Of a stretch of 53,258 nt of DNA, positions 33,064 through 43,024 are shown in pieces; the stretch's first letter is position 1, and every line of letters starts with the position of its first letter. The notes under the pieces were generated by a model. That model was not told the DNA's origin and searched no databases. It worked only from the letters and a program-made list of their open reading frames with translations. A program made the position numbers and the translations under genes. The DNA is from Sporichthyaceae bacterium (GTDB lineage: Bacteria; Actinomycetota; Actinomycetes; Sporichthyales; Sporichthyaceae): the NCBI GenBank assembly GCA_036493475.1, contig DASXPS010000110.1:1-53258 (forward strand), given 5' to 3'.

Positions 33064-35403
33064 ATGATCGGCGAGACACCCGACCCGCGGCGCTGGTGGG
33101 CGCTCGCGGTAATCGGCGTCGGCCAGTTGATGATCGTCCTGGACGCGACCATCGTGACCGTCGCGCTGCCCTCGATGCAGACGGACCTGGGCTTGTCCGA
33201 CTCCGGGCGGCAGTGGGTGGTCACCGCCTACACATTGATGTTCGGCGGCCTACTGCTGCTCGGCGGCCGGATCGCGGACACCGTCGGCCGCAAGAAAATG
33301 GTGCTGATCGGCGCCGCCGGCTTCGCCATCGCCTCCGCGGTCGGCGGTGCGGCGGTCAACCCGGCGATGATGTTCGGCGCGCGCGGGGCGCAGGGCGTGT
33401 TCGGCGCCATGCTCGCGCCCGCACTGATCTCCACGTTGACCGTGACGTTTCACGAGCCGACTGAACGCGGCAAGGCCTTCGGCATCTTCAGCGCGCTGGC
33501 CGGTTCCGGTGCCGCGATCGGTCTGGTGCTCGGTGGCCTACTCACCAACTACTTGAATTGGCGCTGGACGCTGTACGTCAACATCCCCTTCGCGGCGGTG
33601 GTGGCCGTCGGTGGCGTGCGCTTCCTGCGGGAATCCACCGGCCGCCGGCGTCGTGGGTTCGACGTCACCGGGGCGGCGTTGGGCACCCTCGGCCTGTTGG
33701 CCCTGGTGTTCGGCTTCGCCGAGGCGCAGACCCACGGCTGGGGTGCGCCCAGCACACTGATCTCGCTGCTGGTCGCGGCCGCCTCGTTGACCTGCTTCGT
33801 GCTGGTGGAGCGGGTCAAGGCGAGTCCGCTGCTGCCCTTGCGGGTGGTCACCGACCGCAACCGCGCCGGGTCCTACCTGTCGGTGCTGGCCATCTACTTC
33901 TGCCTGTTCGGCCTGATGTTCTTCCTGACCTTCTACCTGCAGAACGTGCTGGCATTCTCCCCGGTACGGGCCGGGTGCGCGTTCCTGCCGATCAGCGCCG
34001 GGATCATGATCGCGGCCCAGTTGTCCGCGCGCCTGGTGGCGCGCGTAGCACCGCGGCTGTTGATGGTGCCCGGCCTGCTGCTGCTCGCGTGTGGCCTGCT
34101 GTACCTGACCCGCCTGCGGGTGGAATCCGGATACGGCTGGGGCGTCCTGCCCGCGATGCTGCTGGTCGGCCTCGGCATGGGTATGGCGTTCATGGCCGGC
34201 ATCAGCACCGCGACGCTGGGCGTGGACCCGGCCGACGCGGGGGTGGCCGGGGCCATGGTCAACACCTGCCAGCAGATCGGCGGCTCCATCGGCACCGCGC
34301 TGCTGAACACCGTCGCCGCTCGGGCCGCCGCGCGTTACGCGGGCGGCCACCCCGGCCGAGGTGACCTCAGAGTGGCCTCGGTGGTACACGGCGGGCACGC
34401 CGCAGTTGCGGTTGCCGCCGTTGTGGCCGTCGCGGCTGCGATGATGGTGGGCGGGGCGGTCAACGCACGACCGCGCCGTTCGGCGACCTTGATCGTTCCG
34501 GAGACCCCGGCACCGATCGCCCCCTTGACCCCGGGAGCAGCGAGCATGGAGTCCTCCACCACTGCCCACGGCCGCCCGGCGATCTTTGCGCAGGCGACCC
34601 CCTCCGCCAATGGCGCGGTCCCGCGCAGTCCGGTGCTCGCCGGTCGGGTGCACGACGTGGCCGAGCGGCCGCTGTCCGCACAGGTGAGCCTGCTGGACCC
34701 GGTCGGCACTGAGGTGGCCACCGTGGCCAGCGACGCCGAGGGCGCCTTCGCGGTGGACCTGACGCCGGGCCGCTATCTGGTCACGGTGAGCGCCCCCGCC
34801 CACGCGCCCAAGGCCGCGGTGATCGAGGTGCCCGCCTCCGGTGTGGAACTGGACGTGACGCTGGTCGACGGGCGTGAGCTGACCGGGACCGTGTACAGCA
34901 GTGGCAGGCCGGTCGCCGGTGCGCTGGTGACGTTGGTCGATCCCGCCGGCGGCGTGCTGTGCGCGTCGCGTACCGACGGGGCCGGGGAATATCAGCTGCC
35001 CGCGCCGGCCCCCGGCACCTGGACGCTGGCCGCGGCCGCACCCGGCGCGGGTCCGGTGGCCCGGACGCTGCACTGGCCGCAGGACCTGCCGGTGCAGGAC
35101 CTGACTCTGGGCTCGATCGCTCGGGTTCGCGGTTACGTCCGATCCACCTCCGGCCTTCCGCTGCCCGAGACCACAGTGCGGTTGGTGGACGGCACGGGCG
35201 CCGCGGTCGCGGTGCGCAGCACCGGCGAGGACGGCAGCTTCGACTTTTCCGGTCTCCCGGACGGGAATTACACGGTGGTGGCCGTCGGGTATCCGGCCGT
35301 CGCGCAAACACTGCAGGTCGGCCCCAGCGACGCGGGCGGGCAGGCCGAGATGAACGCGGACATCACGCTGCGTCCGCAGGAGCCTGCCGGCGCCCGACCT
35401 TGA
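33064..35403 (+). CDS. DHA2-type MFS exporter with three C-terminal carboxypeptidase-regulatory-like domains
   Basis: The 779-residue protein has 14 TM helices of the EmrB/QacA type (DATIVTVALPSMQTDLG, GRIADTVGRKK motif A, AGSGAAIGLVLGGLL motif C) to about residue 470. A linker follows, then three tandem beta domains at about 521-600, 604-680 and 685-770. Each has the form of DGxF/Y..L..GxYTVxA (EGAFAVDLTPGRYLVTVSAP, AGEYQLPAPAPGTWTLAA, DGSFDFSGLPDGNYTVVAVG). The ATG at 33064 follows CAGGAG. It is divergent from the orphan regulator. The polyprenyl synthase starts 30 bases downstream. Confidence 0.88.
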   Translation: MIGETPDPRRWWALAVIGVGQLMIVLDATIVTVALPSMQTDLGLSDSGRQWVVTAYTLMFGGLLLLGGRIADTVGRKKMVLIGAAGFAIASAVGGAAVNPAMMFGARGAQGVFGAMLAPALISTLTVTFHEPTERGKAFGIFSALAGSGAAIGLVLGGLLTNYLNWRWTLYVNIPFAAVVAVGGVRFLRESTGRRRRGFDVTGAALGTLGLLALVFGFAEAQTHGWGAPSTLISLLVAAASLTCFVLVERVKASPLLPLRVVTDRNRAGSYLSVLAIYFCLFGLMFFLTFYLQNVLAFSPVRAGCAFLPISAGIMIAAQLSARLVARVAPRLLMVPGLLLLACGLLYLTRLRVESGYGWGVLPAMLLVGLGMGMAFMAGISTATLGVDPADAGVAGAMVNTCQQIGGSIGTALLNTVAARAAARYAGGHPGRGDLRVASVVHGGHAAVAVAAVVAVAAAMMVGGAVNARPRRSATLIVPETPAPIAPLTPGAASMESSTTAHGRPAIFAQATPSANGAVPRSPVLAGRVHDVAERPLSAQVSLLDPVGTEVATVASDAEGAFAVDLTPGRYLVTVSAPAHAPKAAVIEVPASGVELDVTLVDGRELTGTVYSSGRPVAGALVTLVDPAGGVLCASRTDGAGEYQLPAPAPGTWTLAAAAPGAGPVARTLHWPQDLPVQDLTLGSIARVRGYVRSTSGLPLPETTVRLVDGTGAAVAVRSTGEDGSFDFSGLPDGNYTVVAVGYPAVAQTLQVGPSDAGGQAEMNADITLRPQEPAGARP

Positions 35404-35433
35404 CGGTCGCAAAGTAAACTGACAGCACGTCAC

Positions 35434-36450
35434 ATGATGCCCGCCACGCCGCAGGGACTGCAGGACGTACGCCGCCTGGTGCAGCCGGCACTGCGGGCGG
35501 CCGTCAGTCGGTTGGATCCGACCACCTGCGCCGTGACGGGCTATCACTTCGGTTGGCCGGCATCGGATGGCGCGCCGGCCGCGGCCGACGGCGGTAAAGC
35601 CGTGCGACCCTGGCTGGCCATGCTCTCCGCACGCGCGGTCGGCGCCGACCCGGAGATCGCCGTGCCCGGCGCGGTGGCCGTGGAACTGGTGCACAACTTC
35701 TCTTTACTGCACGACGACCTGATCGACAGCGACACCGAGCGCCGGCACCGCACCACGGTGTGGGCGCGGTGGGGCGCGCCGAGCGCAATCCTCACCGGGG
35801 ACGCGTTGCTCGCGCTGGCTCAGGAGGTGCTGCTGGACGTGCCCGGCCCCACCGGAGCGGCAGCCGCGCGGCTGCTCGCCGTGGCCACCCGCGAGCTGAT
35901 TCGGGGTCAGGTCGAGGACATGGCCTACGAGCGGCGCCCGGAGATCGACGTGACCGAGGTACTGGCCATGGCCGAGGCGAAGACCTCGGCACTGCTGTCC
36001 GCGTCCGCCGCGATCGGTGCGGTGTTGTCCGCTGCCCCGGCGGACGCGGTGGCCGGGCTGGCCGACTACGGCCGTCATCTCGGGTTGGCCTTCCAACTCG
36101 TCGATGATGTGTTGGGTATCTGGGGTGATCCCGCGTTTACCGGTAAGCCCGCGCGCTCCGACCTGCGATCACGCAAGACCTCGCTACCGGTGGCCCGGGT
36201 GATCGGGCTCGGTGGACCGGCGGCCACCGAGGTCAGCACCTGGCTGGCCGGAGCGGATGAGGCGGGCGAGGACCTGCTCGACGGCATCGCGGAGGTACTC
36301 GAGGAGGCGGGCGGGCGCGCATGGGCCCGGCAGCAGGCGGCCGGGCACGCCGCGGCGGCGTCGGCGGCGCTGGACCGCGTCGGCGCTCCCGCGGAGGTGC
36401 TCGCCGAACTGCGCGAACTAGCCGCGTTCGTGGTCGGGCGCGAGGCGTGA
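35434..36450 (+). CDS. Polyprenyl (probably geranylgeranyl) diphosphate synthase
   Basis: The 338-residue enzyme is an all-trans prenyl synthase, joining IPP to allylic diphosphates. The first Asp-rich motif is LLHDDLIDSD (D94, D95, D98) and the second is FQLVDDVLGIWGD, the DDxxG form seen in many actinobacterial GGPP synthases (followed by GKPARSDLRSRKTSLPV). The residue upstream of the first motif that sets chain length does not allow a firm choice between FPP and GGPP. The ATG has no obvious ribosome site. The 3' end overlaps the convergent FAD monooxygenase by 33 bases. Confidence 0.87.
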   Translation: MMPATPQGLQDVRRLVQPALRAAVSRLDPTTCAVTGYHFGWPASDGAPAAADGGKAVRPWLAMLSARAVGADPEIAVPGAVAVELVHNFSLLHDDLIDSDTERRHRTTVWARWGAPSAILTGDALLALAQEVLLDVPGPTGAAAARLLAVATRELIRGQVEDMAYERRPEIDVTEVLAMAEAKTSALLSASAAIGAVLSAAPADAVAGLADYGRHLGLAFQLVDDVLGIWGDPAFTGKPARSDLRSRKTSLPVARVIGLGGPAATEVSTWLAGADEAGEDLLDGIAEVLEEAGGRAWARQQAAGHAAAASAALDRVGAPAEVLAELRELAAFVVGREA

Positions 36451-37641
36451 GCCCCTCGGCGGCGCGGGCCGGGCCCGATCGCGGGTCGCCCAGCGGTGGT
36501 CCCGATCGTCCTGGCGCCGCCGCAGCGCGCGGATCGGGCCGGACTGACCGAGCCGCATCCGCCAGCGCGGCGGCAGCCCGATGCCGCGCCGGGTGATGCC
36601 GTAGCCGAACGTGCCACCGTCCATGCCCCGGGTGGAGGGCAGGTTCTCGAACCAACGCATGCTCTCCAACGCCCGCAGCTGCACGTTGACCAGCGCGGGT
36701 CGTCGTCTCCGGTCGTAGTCGACCAGCGCGTCGGACAGCTCACGGTGCTTGGACAGCGTGCGGGCCAGCACCAGGCCGTCGTGCAGCGCCAAGCGGGTAC
36801 CCGAGGCCAGCGAGAAGTGCGTGGTGTGCGCGGCGTCGCCGATCAGCACCACATTGTCGCGGTACCAGACGTTGTTGGTGACATGGTCGAAGCGCAGCCA
36901 GCCTGCCGCCTGGCCGCGGGCGCGGCCGATCAGCCGCCCGCCGCCCAGCGCGGCGGAAAAAACCTGCTCCAGGATCCTCAGGGCGTCCGGCTCCTCCGCG
37001 GTGTCCAGCCCGAGGCCGTGCCAGGTCTGCGACGAGCACTCGACGACGCAGGTGCTCACCTGCGGCGTGGACGGGTAGGCCTGGAACCAGATCGGGCCGG
37101 CCGCGGTCTCGACCAGGGCCAGCGTGAGCTTGGCGAATCTGACGTCGGTGCCCAACCAGATGTACTGGTTGGCGCCGGTGCTGAGGCTGGTGCCGAACTT
37201 CTCGGCCGCTGCCTGGCGCAGCCGACTGTGTACGCCGTCGGCGGCGACCACCAGGTCGGCGTCGACGTCGGTGTCTGTGTCCACCGGCTGCTGGTGGTGC
37301 ACCTGCACGCCCAGGTCAACGGCCCGGTCGGTGAGGATCTCCAGGAACCTCGAGCGCATCAGGCTGTACCCGTACCCGCGGAACCAGCCGGGCGGGCCCT
37401 GCGGTAGCCAGACCTCCCGACCCCGCCACAGCACGCAGCTCGCCTCCACGGCGCGGGCACTGACCGGGTCCTGGAAATGCATGAGATCCAGTAGGTCGTC
37501 GCCGAAAGTCACCCCCCAGCCGTAGGTGGACCCGGCCGGGTCACGTTCGAACACGGCGATCTCGTGGGAGGCGTCGGTCTGCTTCGCGGCGATCGCGAAG
37601 AACAACCCCGCCGGTCCCCCCCCGACACAGACAATGCGCAC
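36418..37641 (-). CDS. FAD-dependent monooxygenase, salicylyl/anthraniloyl-CoA hydroxylase-like
   Basis: The 407-residue protein has the FAD-binding GGGPAGLFFAI at residues about 7-17, the DG motif VVAADGVHSR and the second FAD motif LIGDAAHTTHF. The opening (ERDPAGSTYGWGVTFGDDLL) and the RYxL-type middle match the N-terminal hydroxylase part of salicylyl-CoA 5-hydroxylase and anthraniloyl-CoA monooxygenase. It may thus act on an aromatic acyl-CoA. The C-terminal 40 residues are basic and Arg-rich and look non-conserved. The GTG at 37641 has a weak ribosome site. It follows the glyoxalase-like gene after 21 bases. Confidence 0.82.
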   Translation of the reverse strand: MRIVCVGGGPAGLFFAIAAKQTDASHEIAVFERDPAGSTYGWGVTFGDDLLDLMHFQDPVSARAVEASCVLWRGREVWLPQGPPGWFRGYGYSLMRSRFLEILTDRAVDLGVQVHHQQPVDTDTDVDADLVVAADGVHSRLRQAAAEKFGTSLSTGANQYIWLGTDVRFAKLTLALVETAAGPIWFQAYPSTPQVSTCVVECSSQTWHGLGLDTAEEPDALRILEQVFSAALGGGRLIGRARGQAAGWLRFDHVTNNVWYRDNVVLIGDAAHTTHFSLASGTRLALHDGLVLARTLSKHRELSDALVDYDRRRRPALVNVQLRALESMRWFENLPSTRGMDGGTFGYGITRRGIGLPPRWRMRLGQSGPIRALRRRQDDRDHRWATRDRARPAPPRGSRLAPDHERG

Positions 37642-37662
37642 CGGGCAAGGATGCCGGATGGC

Positions 37663-38448
37663 TCAGCCGCCGGGCTGCATCAGCGCGAATACCCCGCCGA
37701 CCGGGTGTCCCACGGTGGCGATGATGCCCACGCCGGGCATCGATTGCGGCCCGAACAGTGCCTGCCCCCCGGTGCGCGCCGCGCGCTGCACGATGGCGTC
37801 AATGTCATCTACCAGGAAGTAGACGAACCACGAGTCCGGCGCCTCCGCGGGCATGGCGGGCGGTCGAGCCATTAGCCCGGCCAAGCCGCCGGATTCCCCG
37901 CCCTGGACCACCCAGTACTCGCCGCTGCCCATGTCCATGCCGTCGTAGCCCCAGCCGAACACATCGGAGTAGAACTTCTTCGCCCCGTCGATGTCGCGGG
38001 TGATCAGCTCGTTCCAGCCGTAGGTGTTTGCCTCGTTGACCAGCCCGGCTCCGACGTGGGCCAGTGGCTGCCAGATGCGGAAGTTCGCCCCGGTGGGATC
38101 GGCGGCGACCGCCATCACGCCCGCGTCGAACACCTGCATGGCGGGCATGAACACCTGGCCACCGGCCTGTTCGATCGCGGCCACGGTGGCCTCCGCGTCG
38201 GCGACGCTGATGTAGCTGTTCCACACCGTGGGCAGGTTCTCCATGCCCGGCGGCAGGCCGCCCAGGCCGGCCACCGTCTGGCCGCCGGAGGTGAACATCG
38301 TGTAGATGTGCCCGCTGTTCTCATCGCGCTGTTCCTCGACGTCCCAGCCGAACAGGTCGGTGTAGAACGCGGTGACCCCGGCCACGTCGCCGGTCATCAC
38401 GTCGACCCAGCACGGGGTACCGGGGGCGTAGCTGGTGCGCTTGGGCAT
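37663..38448 (-). CDS. VOC (glyoxalase-like) protein, Cfp30B/Rv0577-like
   Basis: The 261-residue protein has two VOC domains (about 8-125 and 135-258). The opening [21 protein letters not shown] and the second-half [23 protein letters not shown] match the mycobacterial 27-30 kDa antigen family (Cfp30B/TB27.3). A role in methylglyoxal detoxification or ligand binding has been discussed for that family; the metal ligands are not obvious here. The ATG at 38448 follows AGGAGG. It is divergent from ilvD and probably co-transcribed with the FAD monooxygenase. Confidence 0.85.
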   Translation of the reverse strand: MPKRTSYAPGTPCWVDVMTGDVAGVTAFYTDLFGWDVEEQRDENSGHIYTMFTSGGQTVAGLGGLPPGMENLPTVWNSYISVADAEATVAAIEQAGGQVFMPAMQVFDAGVMAVAADPTGANFRIWQPLAHVGAGLVNEANTYGWNELITRDIDGAKKFYSDVFGWGYDGMDMGSGEYWVVQGGESGGLAGLMARPPAMPAEAPDSWFVYFLVDDIDAIVQRAARTGGQALFGPQSMPGVGIIATVGHPVGGVFALMQPGG

Positions 38449-38558
38449 GGCTCCTCCTGGGCGTACGGCTCCGTTCCGACCCTAGGCCTGCCCAGCCGAG
38501 GCGCGCCGTGAACCCTCGCCGCTCGTACCATGAACCTCAGACGTCGAGAGGACGGATC

Positions 38559-40397
38559 ATGGCCGAACTGCGATCACGCACCACCACCCACGGGCGCAAC
38601 ATGGCAGGTGCCCGCGCGCTGTGGCGTGCCACCGGCATGACCGACGCGGACTTCGACAAGCCGATTGTGGCCATCGCCAACAGCTTCACCCAGTTCGTGC
38701 CGGGCCACGTGCACCTGCGCAACATGGGCGCGCTGGTGGCCGAGGCGGTCGCCGAGGCCGGTGGCGTAGGTCGGGAGTTCAACACCATCGCCGTGGACGA
38801 CGGCATCGCCATGGGCCACGGGGGCATGCTCTACAGCCTGCCCAGCCGGGAGCTGATCGCGGACTCGGTGGAGTACATGGTGCAGGCGCACGTCGCCGAC
38901 GCCCTGGTGTGCATCTCCAACTGCGACAAGATCACGCCGGGCATGCTGATCGCCGCGATGCGGCTGAACATCCCCACCGTGTTCGTCTCCGGTGGCGCGA
39001 TGGAGGCCGGCAAGGCGATCGTCCGCGACGGCGTGGCCCGGCCGAAGCTGGACCTCATCTCGGCGATGACCGCCTCGGCCGACGAGTCGGTGTCCGACGA
39101 CGACCTGGCCGACATCGAGCGCTCCGCGTGCCCGACCTGCGGCTCCTGCTCGGGCATGTTCACCGCGAACTCGATGAACTGCCTGACCGAGGCGCTCGGG
39201 CTCTCGCTGCCCGGCAACGGCTCGACGCTGGCCACGTCCTTCGCCCGCAAGGGGTTGTTTCAGGCGGCGGGCGGGCTCGTGGTGGAGTTGGCGAACCGCT
39301 ACTACGGCTCGGACGACGAGTCGGTGCTGCCGCGTTCGATCGCGACCCGCGAAGCGTTCGCCAACGCCATGCGGATGGACATCGCGATGGGCGGGTCGAC
39401 CAACACGATCCTGCACCTGCTCGCGGCCGCGATCGAGGGCGGCGTGGAGTTCACCATGGCCGACATCGACGTGCTGTCCCGGCACACGCCGTGCATCTGC
39501 AAGGTGGCGCCGTCCACGCCGCTGTACCACATGGAGGACGTGCACCGGGCGGGCGGAATCCCGGCCATCCTGGCCGAACTCGACCGCGGCGGGCTGCTGG
39601 AGCGCACCGTGCACACGGTGCACTCCCCCGACCTGGATTCCTGGCTCGCCACCTGGGATGTCCGCCGCCCCGACCCGAACCCGGCGGCGCTAAAACTGTT
39701 CTCGGCCGCGCCCGGAGGGGTGCGCACCACCGAGGCGTTCAGCTCGACGGTGACCTGGTCCACGCTGGACACCGACGCTGAGCTCGGCTGCATCCGCGAC
39801 GTCGAGCACGCGTACAGCTCTGACGGCGGCCTGGCCGTGCTGTACGGCAACCTGGCGCCGGACGGCTGCGTGGTGAAGACCGCGGGCGTGGTGCTGGACC
39901 AGCTGTACTTCAAGGGCCCGGCGAAAGTGACGGAGAGTCAGGACGACGCGGTCACCGCAATCCTGGCGGGCACCATCGTGGCCGGCGACGTCGTGGTGGT
40001 GCGCTACGAAGGCCCCAAGGGCGGGCCGGGCATGCAGGAGATGCTCTACCCGACCTCGTTCCTCAAGGGCCGCGGCCTGGGCGCCAAGTGCGCGCTGGTC
40101 ACCGACGGCCGGTTCTCCGGCGGCACCTCCGGGCTGTCCATCGGGCACGTCTCGCCGGAGGCGGCGCAGGGCGGCGCTATCGGGTTGGTGGAGGACGGCG
40201 ACCTCATCGAGATCGACATCGCCGCCCGGACCATCCAGTTGCTGGTCGACGATGCCGAGCTGGCCACGCGCCGCGCGGAGCGCGACGAGTTGGGCTGGGC
40301 CCCGCTCAAGCGGGAGCGTCCGGTGTCCGCCGCGCTGCGCGCCTACGCCTCGATGGCCCTGTCCGCGGACCGCGGCGCCGCCCGCCACGTGCCGTGA
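38559..40397 (+). CDS. ilvD: Dihydroxy-acid dehydratase
   Basis: The 612-residue enzyme dehydrates 2,3-dihydroxy-isovalerate and -methylvalerate in valine, isoleucine and pantothenate synthesis. Fe-S ligands are Cys122 ([10 protein letters not shown]) and Cys191/194/197 region ([13 protein letters not shown]). The motif [20 protein letters not shown] near residue 520 is fully conserved. The ATG at 38559 is chosen for GAGAGGA upstream; the frame is open to 38508 without homology. The length is typical of the long IlvD form. It stands alone, away from other ilv genes. Confidence 0.96.
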   Translation: MAELRSRTTTHGRNMAGARALWRATGMTDADFDKPIVAIANSFTQFVPGHVHLRNMGALVAEAVAEAGGVGREFNTIAVDDGIAMGHGGMLYSLPSRELIADSVEYMVQAHVADALVCISNCDKITPGMLIAAMRLNIPTVFVSGGAMEAGKAIVRDGVARPKLDLISAMTASADESVSDDDLADIERSACPTCGSCSGMFTANSMNCLTEALGLSLPGNGSTLATSFARKGLFQAAGGLVVELANRYYGSDDESVLPRSIATREAFANAMRMDIAMGGSTNTILHLLAAAIEGGVEFTMADIDVLSRHTPCICKVAPSTPLYHMEDVHRAGGIPAILAELDRGGLLERTVHTVHSPDLDSWLATWDVRRPDPNPAALKLFSAAPGGVRTTEAFSSTVTWSTLDTDAELGCIRDVEHAYSSDGGLAVLYGNLAPDGCVVKTAGVVLDQLYFKGPAKVTESQDDAVTAILAGTIVAGDVVVVRYEGPKGGPGMQEMLYPTSFLKGRGLGAKCALVTDGRFSGGTSGLSIGHVSPEAAQGGAIGLVEDGDLIEIDIAARTIQLLVDDAELATRRAERDELGWAPLKRERPVSAALRAYASMALSADRGAARHVP

Positions 40398-40407
40398 TGG
40401 CCGAGCG

Positions 40408-41235
40408 CTAGCCCGTCGGCAGGGGTGCGTACACGACGTACGCGAGCAGCAGCTGGCCGGCCGCGTTGGGGTGGTCGCCGTCGGCGGCGAGCAGCGCGGT
40501 CGGGTCCTTGTGCCCGTCGGCGCCCTTGAACGCCGCGTAGGTCGACACCAACAGGGCACCACCCGCCCGGGCGGCGGCTTTGAGTGCTTGGTTGGCCCAG
40601 GCGGTTGCCGACTCGGCGGCCGCGACGCCGGCCGGGCCGTAGTCGCGACGCGCGACGCGACCGTCCTGCACCACGTTCCAGTAGTCCAACACCGCGATGG
40701 TGACCGGGCCGTCGTGCAGGGCACGAATCCGGCCGATCGCCTGCGCGAGATTGCGCTGCACGCGGCGCGCCACGGGCCGGTAGGCCGCGGCGGCGCTCGC
40801 ACCCCGCCGGACGGAACCGAACGGGCGGTAGAAGTCGTTGGCGCCGATCATCAACAGGACGGTGGTCGCGTTGCTCAACGTGCGGCGCATCTCCGGTCGT
40901 TGCACCTGCTCGAGCAGGTCCTTGGTCGCGGCGCCGGACCGGGCCAGGTTGGTCACCACGGCCGGTCGTCCCGTGTGCCGCGCCACCAGGTCGGCGTAGG
41001 TGGACACGAAGTTCCGGCAATCGCAGGCCGACCCAGCGGGCACGGAATCCCCGAGCGCGACGACCACGACCGGCTTCGCGACCGGCGCGGAGCGCGGGAG
41101 AGCGACAACGTCCGCCGTCGGGGCGGCGTCGTGCGGGTCGTTCGCGGCGGCCACGGCGCCGATGGCGCAACTCAGCGAGGTGAGGCACAGCGCGGTCACC
41201 AGGGCGCGGCGCACATAGTCCAATGGCACCCGCAT
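40408..41235 (-). CDS. Secreted SGNH-type esterase or lipase
   Basis: The 275-residue protein has a signal peptide (about 1-30) and the SGNH blocks VVALGDSVPAG (nucleophile Ser), ARSGA, LLMIGANDF and the terminal DGDHPNAAGQ with the Asp-His pair. A Cys-x-Cys (SACDCRNF) follows block I and may form a disulfide. It is not close in sequence to the SGNH protein at 2295-3167. The substrate is unknown. The ATG at 41235 has a G-rich ribosome site. Its stop lies ten bases from the convergent ilvD stop. Confidence 0.83.
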   Translation of the reverse strand: MRVPLDYVRRALVTALCLTSLSCAIGAVAAANDPHDAAPTADVVALPRSAPVAKPVVVVALGDSVPAGSACDCRNFVSTYADLVARHTGRPAVVTNLARSGAATKDLLEQVQRPEMRRTLSNATTVLLMIGANDFYRPFGSVRRGASAAAAYRPVARRVQRNLAQAIGRIRALHDGPVTIAVLDYWNVVQDGRVARRDYGPAGVAAAESATAWANQALKAAARAGGALLVSTYAAFKGADGHKDPTALLAADGDHPNAAGQLLLAYVVYAPLPTG

Positions 41236-41294
41236 GCGGACCCCCGGTGGGACGTCTACAACTCGCTGCGGTGCAACACTTCCGCGAGAGTGTC

Positions 41295-41373
41295 AAAAAA
41301 GCCCGAAGGCACGCCCGATACCGCGTTGCGTCCGAAGAAGTGAGGGCCCCCGGACACTCTTCTTCGGACGCAA
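41295..41373 (-). terminator. Two-hairpin terminator after the CYTH-CHAD gene
   Basis: Read on the minus strand, a perfect 15-bp stem (arms 41359-41373 and 41326-41340, TTGCGTCCGAAGAAG type) begins five bases after the CYTH-CHAD stop. It is followed by a small hairpin (GCC-TTCG-GGC) and a run of six T at 41300-41295. The second part is a classical intrinsic terminator. Confidence 0.75.
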
Positions 41374-41377
41374 GGGG

Positions 41378-42892
41378 TTAGTTGAGCTTGCGGACGGCCT
41401 TGCGCACGTCCGCGACGGCGTCGGCCAGCGCGGCGTCGTCGAGGCCGCGGCCGATGGCCAGGCCCGCGAGCAGGCCGAACGGGTAGCCGTTCTCGCCGGC
41501 GCCGTGGGCGGCGACCGCGAGGTCCCGCCAGATCGGGGCGGCGACCACGGCGTCCTGGTGCTCACCCAACAGGTTTTGCAGCACCTTGGTCCGCTTCACC
41601 AACGTTTTCGCGCCACCGACCGACGGTCTGGCGGCCTCGGCGGCGTAGCGCAGTCGTTTGGCGGCCTTGCGGGCCTCGTGCAGTTCCACGTCGCGGTTGG
41701 CGGCGGCCGGCTTGGCCGCCTTGAGGTGGCGGTCGACCCGGCGCTGAGCCGCCTTCACCTCGGCGAGCAGCACCGCAGCGGCCTTGCGGGATGCGGCCGG
41801 CTGCAGCGGCGGGTGGGCCACCAGGCCGTCGAGCGCTTCGAGCAGTTGGTGGTACCGATCGGCGCTCAGCGCCTCGAGCAGGGTGGCCCGGGCCCCCGCC
41901 TGACGGGGGGCGAACCAGTGCGTGACCCGGGCCTGCACCGGGCCGAGCGCGTCCTCGGCGGGCAGCGTCGCGAGCTCGCTGCGGAACCGCTCGCGCAGCA
42001 CCTCCAGGTCGCGGGCGTCGCCCGCCGCCTCGCCGAGCCACCGCAACTCCTCGATCAGGTGTTGGGTCCGCTCGCGGTCAAGCACCTTGCCGAAGGCCTG
42101 CAGCGCGCTGCGGGCGCGACGGCAGGCGACGCGCAGTTGGTGTACCGCGTCCTCGGTCTCCCGACGTACCTCGAGGTCGTTGCGCCGAATGGCGGCGACC
42201 TGCCCGCGCAGATACGCGATCACCACCTCCCCGGCGTTGGCGTTCTTGCCGAGCGGCGGCGGCGGGCTGGGCAGTCGGGAGCCCAGCGCCTGGGCCAACT
42301 TCGACGGCGAGTCCGACCGCCGGATGCCGGCCTTCGTCAGCACGGCCTCGGCGCGGTCGAGCAAATTCGGATCACCGTCGGTGCCGAGTTCGACCTCGAA
42401 CTCCCGCCAACTGCGGCTGCTGCCGTCCGGCAGGGCGCGGGCGGTCACCCGGTCGTCGGTCACCTGCAGCGCGGAACCACCGGAATCGGTGCGCCAGGCG
42501 GACAGCGTGCGGTGGTTGCGCACCTCCGCGACCGGGACGAGCCGCCGCCCGCCGAGGAAGGCGCTGACCAGCTCGACGAACTCCGTCGGCGGCGGGCCGG
42601 GATCGACCCCCTCACCGTTCGAGTCCGGCCGATCCGGCACCTGGATCTCGTCCCTGGAGACCGGGCCCGCCGGGACCTTGATGTGCCAGCCGGCCTCGTC
42701 GTCCCCGGTGCGGTGGCGCATGGTGATGGCCGAGCGGGCCAGGCGCAGGTCCGAGGTGTCGAAGTAGGTGGCGACCAGTAATTGGTCCTCGGTCTCGGGT
42801 CTGGACGCTCCGAACAGCGGCGCCAGGCTGGGCAGCTGCGTGCTGGGAGATGCCTCGTACTTGCGTTCGGTCTCGCGGTGGGTGACGGCCAT
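41378..42892 (-). CDS. CYTH and CHAD domain-containing protein
   Basis: The 504-residue protein joins a CYTH triphosphate-tunnel domain (residues about 1-200: ERKYE at 9-13, then alternating charged strands such as SRSWREFEVEL) to an alpha-helical CHAD domain (about 225-490: VHQLRVACRRARSALQAF, LHEARKAAKRLRYAAEA) with conserved His and Arg/Lys. CHAD binds inorganic polyphosphate, and CYTH members hydrolyse triphosphates, so a polyphosphate or triphosphate role is likely. EXEXK is kept as ERKYE/ETERKYE. It forms a single-gene unit with hairpins at its end. Confidence 0.92.
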   Translation of the reverse strand: MAVTHRETERKYEASPSTQLPSLAPLFGASRPETEDQLLVATYFDTSDLRLARSAITMRHRTGDDEAGWHIKVPAGPVSRDEIQVPDRPDSNGEGVDPGPPPTEFVELVSAFLGGRRLVPVAEVRNHRTLSAWRTDSGGSALQVTDDRVTARALPDGSSRSWREFEVELGTDGDPNLLDRAEAVLTKAGIRRSDSPSKLAQALGSRLPSPPPPLGKNANAGEVVIAYLRGQVAAIRRNDLEVRRETEDAVHQLRVACRRARSALQAFGKVLDRERTQHLIEELRWLGEAAGDARDLEVLRERFRSELATLPAEDALGPVQARVTHWFAPRQAGARATLLEALSADRYHQLLEALDGLVAHPPLQPAASRKAAAVLLAEVKAAQRRVDRHLKAAKPAAANRDVELHEARKAAKRLRYAAEAARPSVGGAKTLVKRTKVLQNLLGEHQDAVVAAPIWRDLAVAAHGAGENGYPFGLLAGLAIGRGLDDAALADAVADVRKAVRKLN

Positions 42893-42968
42893 GGCCGAAG
42901 CCTGCCCCGGGAAGGTGAACAGCGCGCAGCTGGCCCCGTCGACTCAGCGATGGCCTGCGACAAACCCG

Positions 42969-43016
42969 CAACGTCAGCGGAACCGAGCGCTATAGCACTC
43001 GGTTCCGCTGACGTTG
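42969..43016 (-). terminator. Perfect 19-bp stem hairpin after the SDR gene
   Basis: Arms at 42969-42987 and 42998-43016 are exactly complementary (CAACGTCAGCGGAACCGAG type). The 10-base loop itself contains the palindrome GCTATAGC. The hairpin starts nine bases after the stop of the minus-strand SDR gene at 43025. There is no T run, so it may terminate by another route or protect the 3' end of the mRNA. Confidence 0.7.
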
Positions 43017-43024
43017 TGATGTAT

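Noticed and set aside
42969-43016. Integron-type attC site
   Set aside because: The stem is perfect and lacks the bulges and core sites of attC, and there is no integrase. A position nine bases after a stop fits a terminator-like role.
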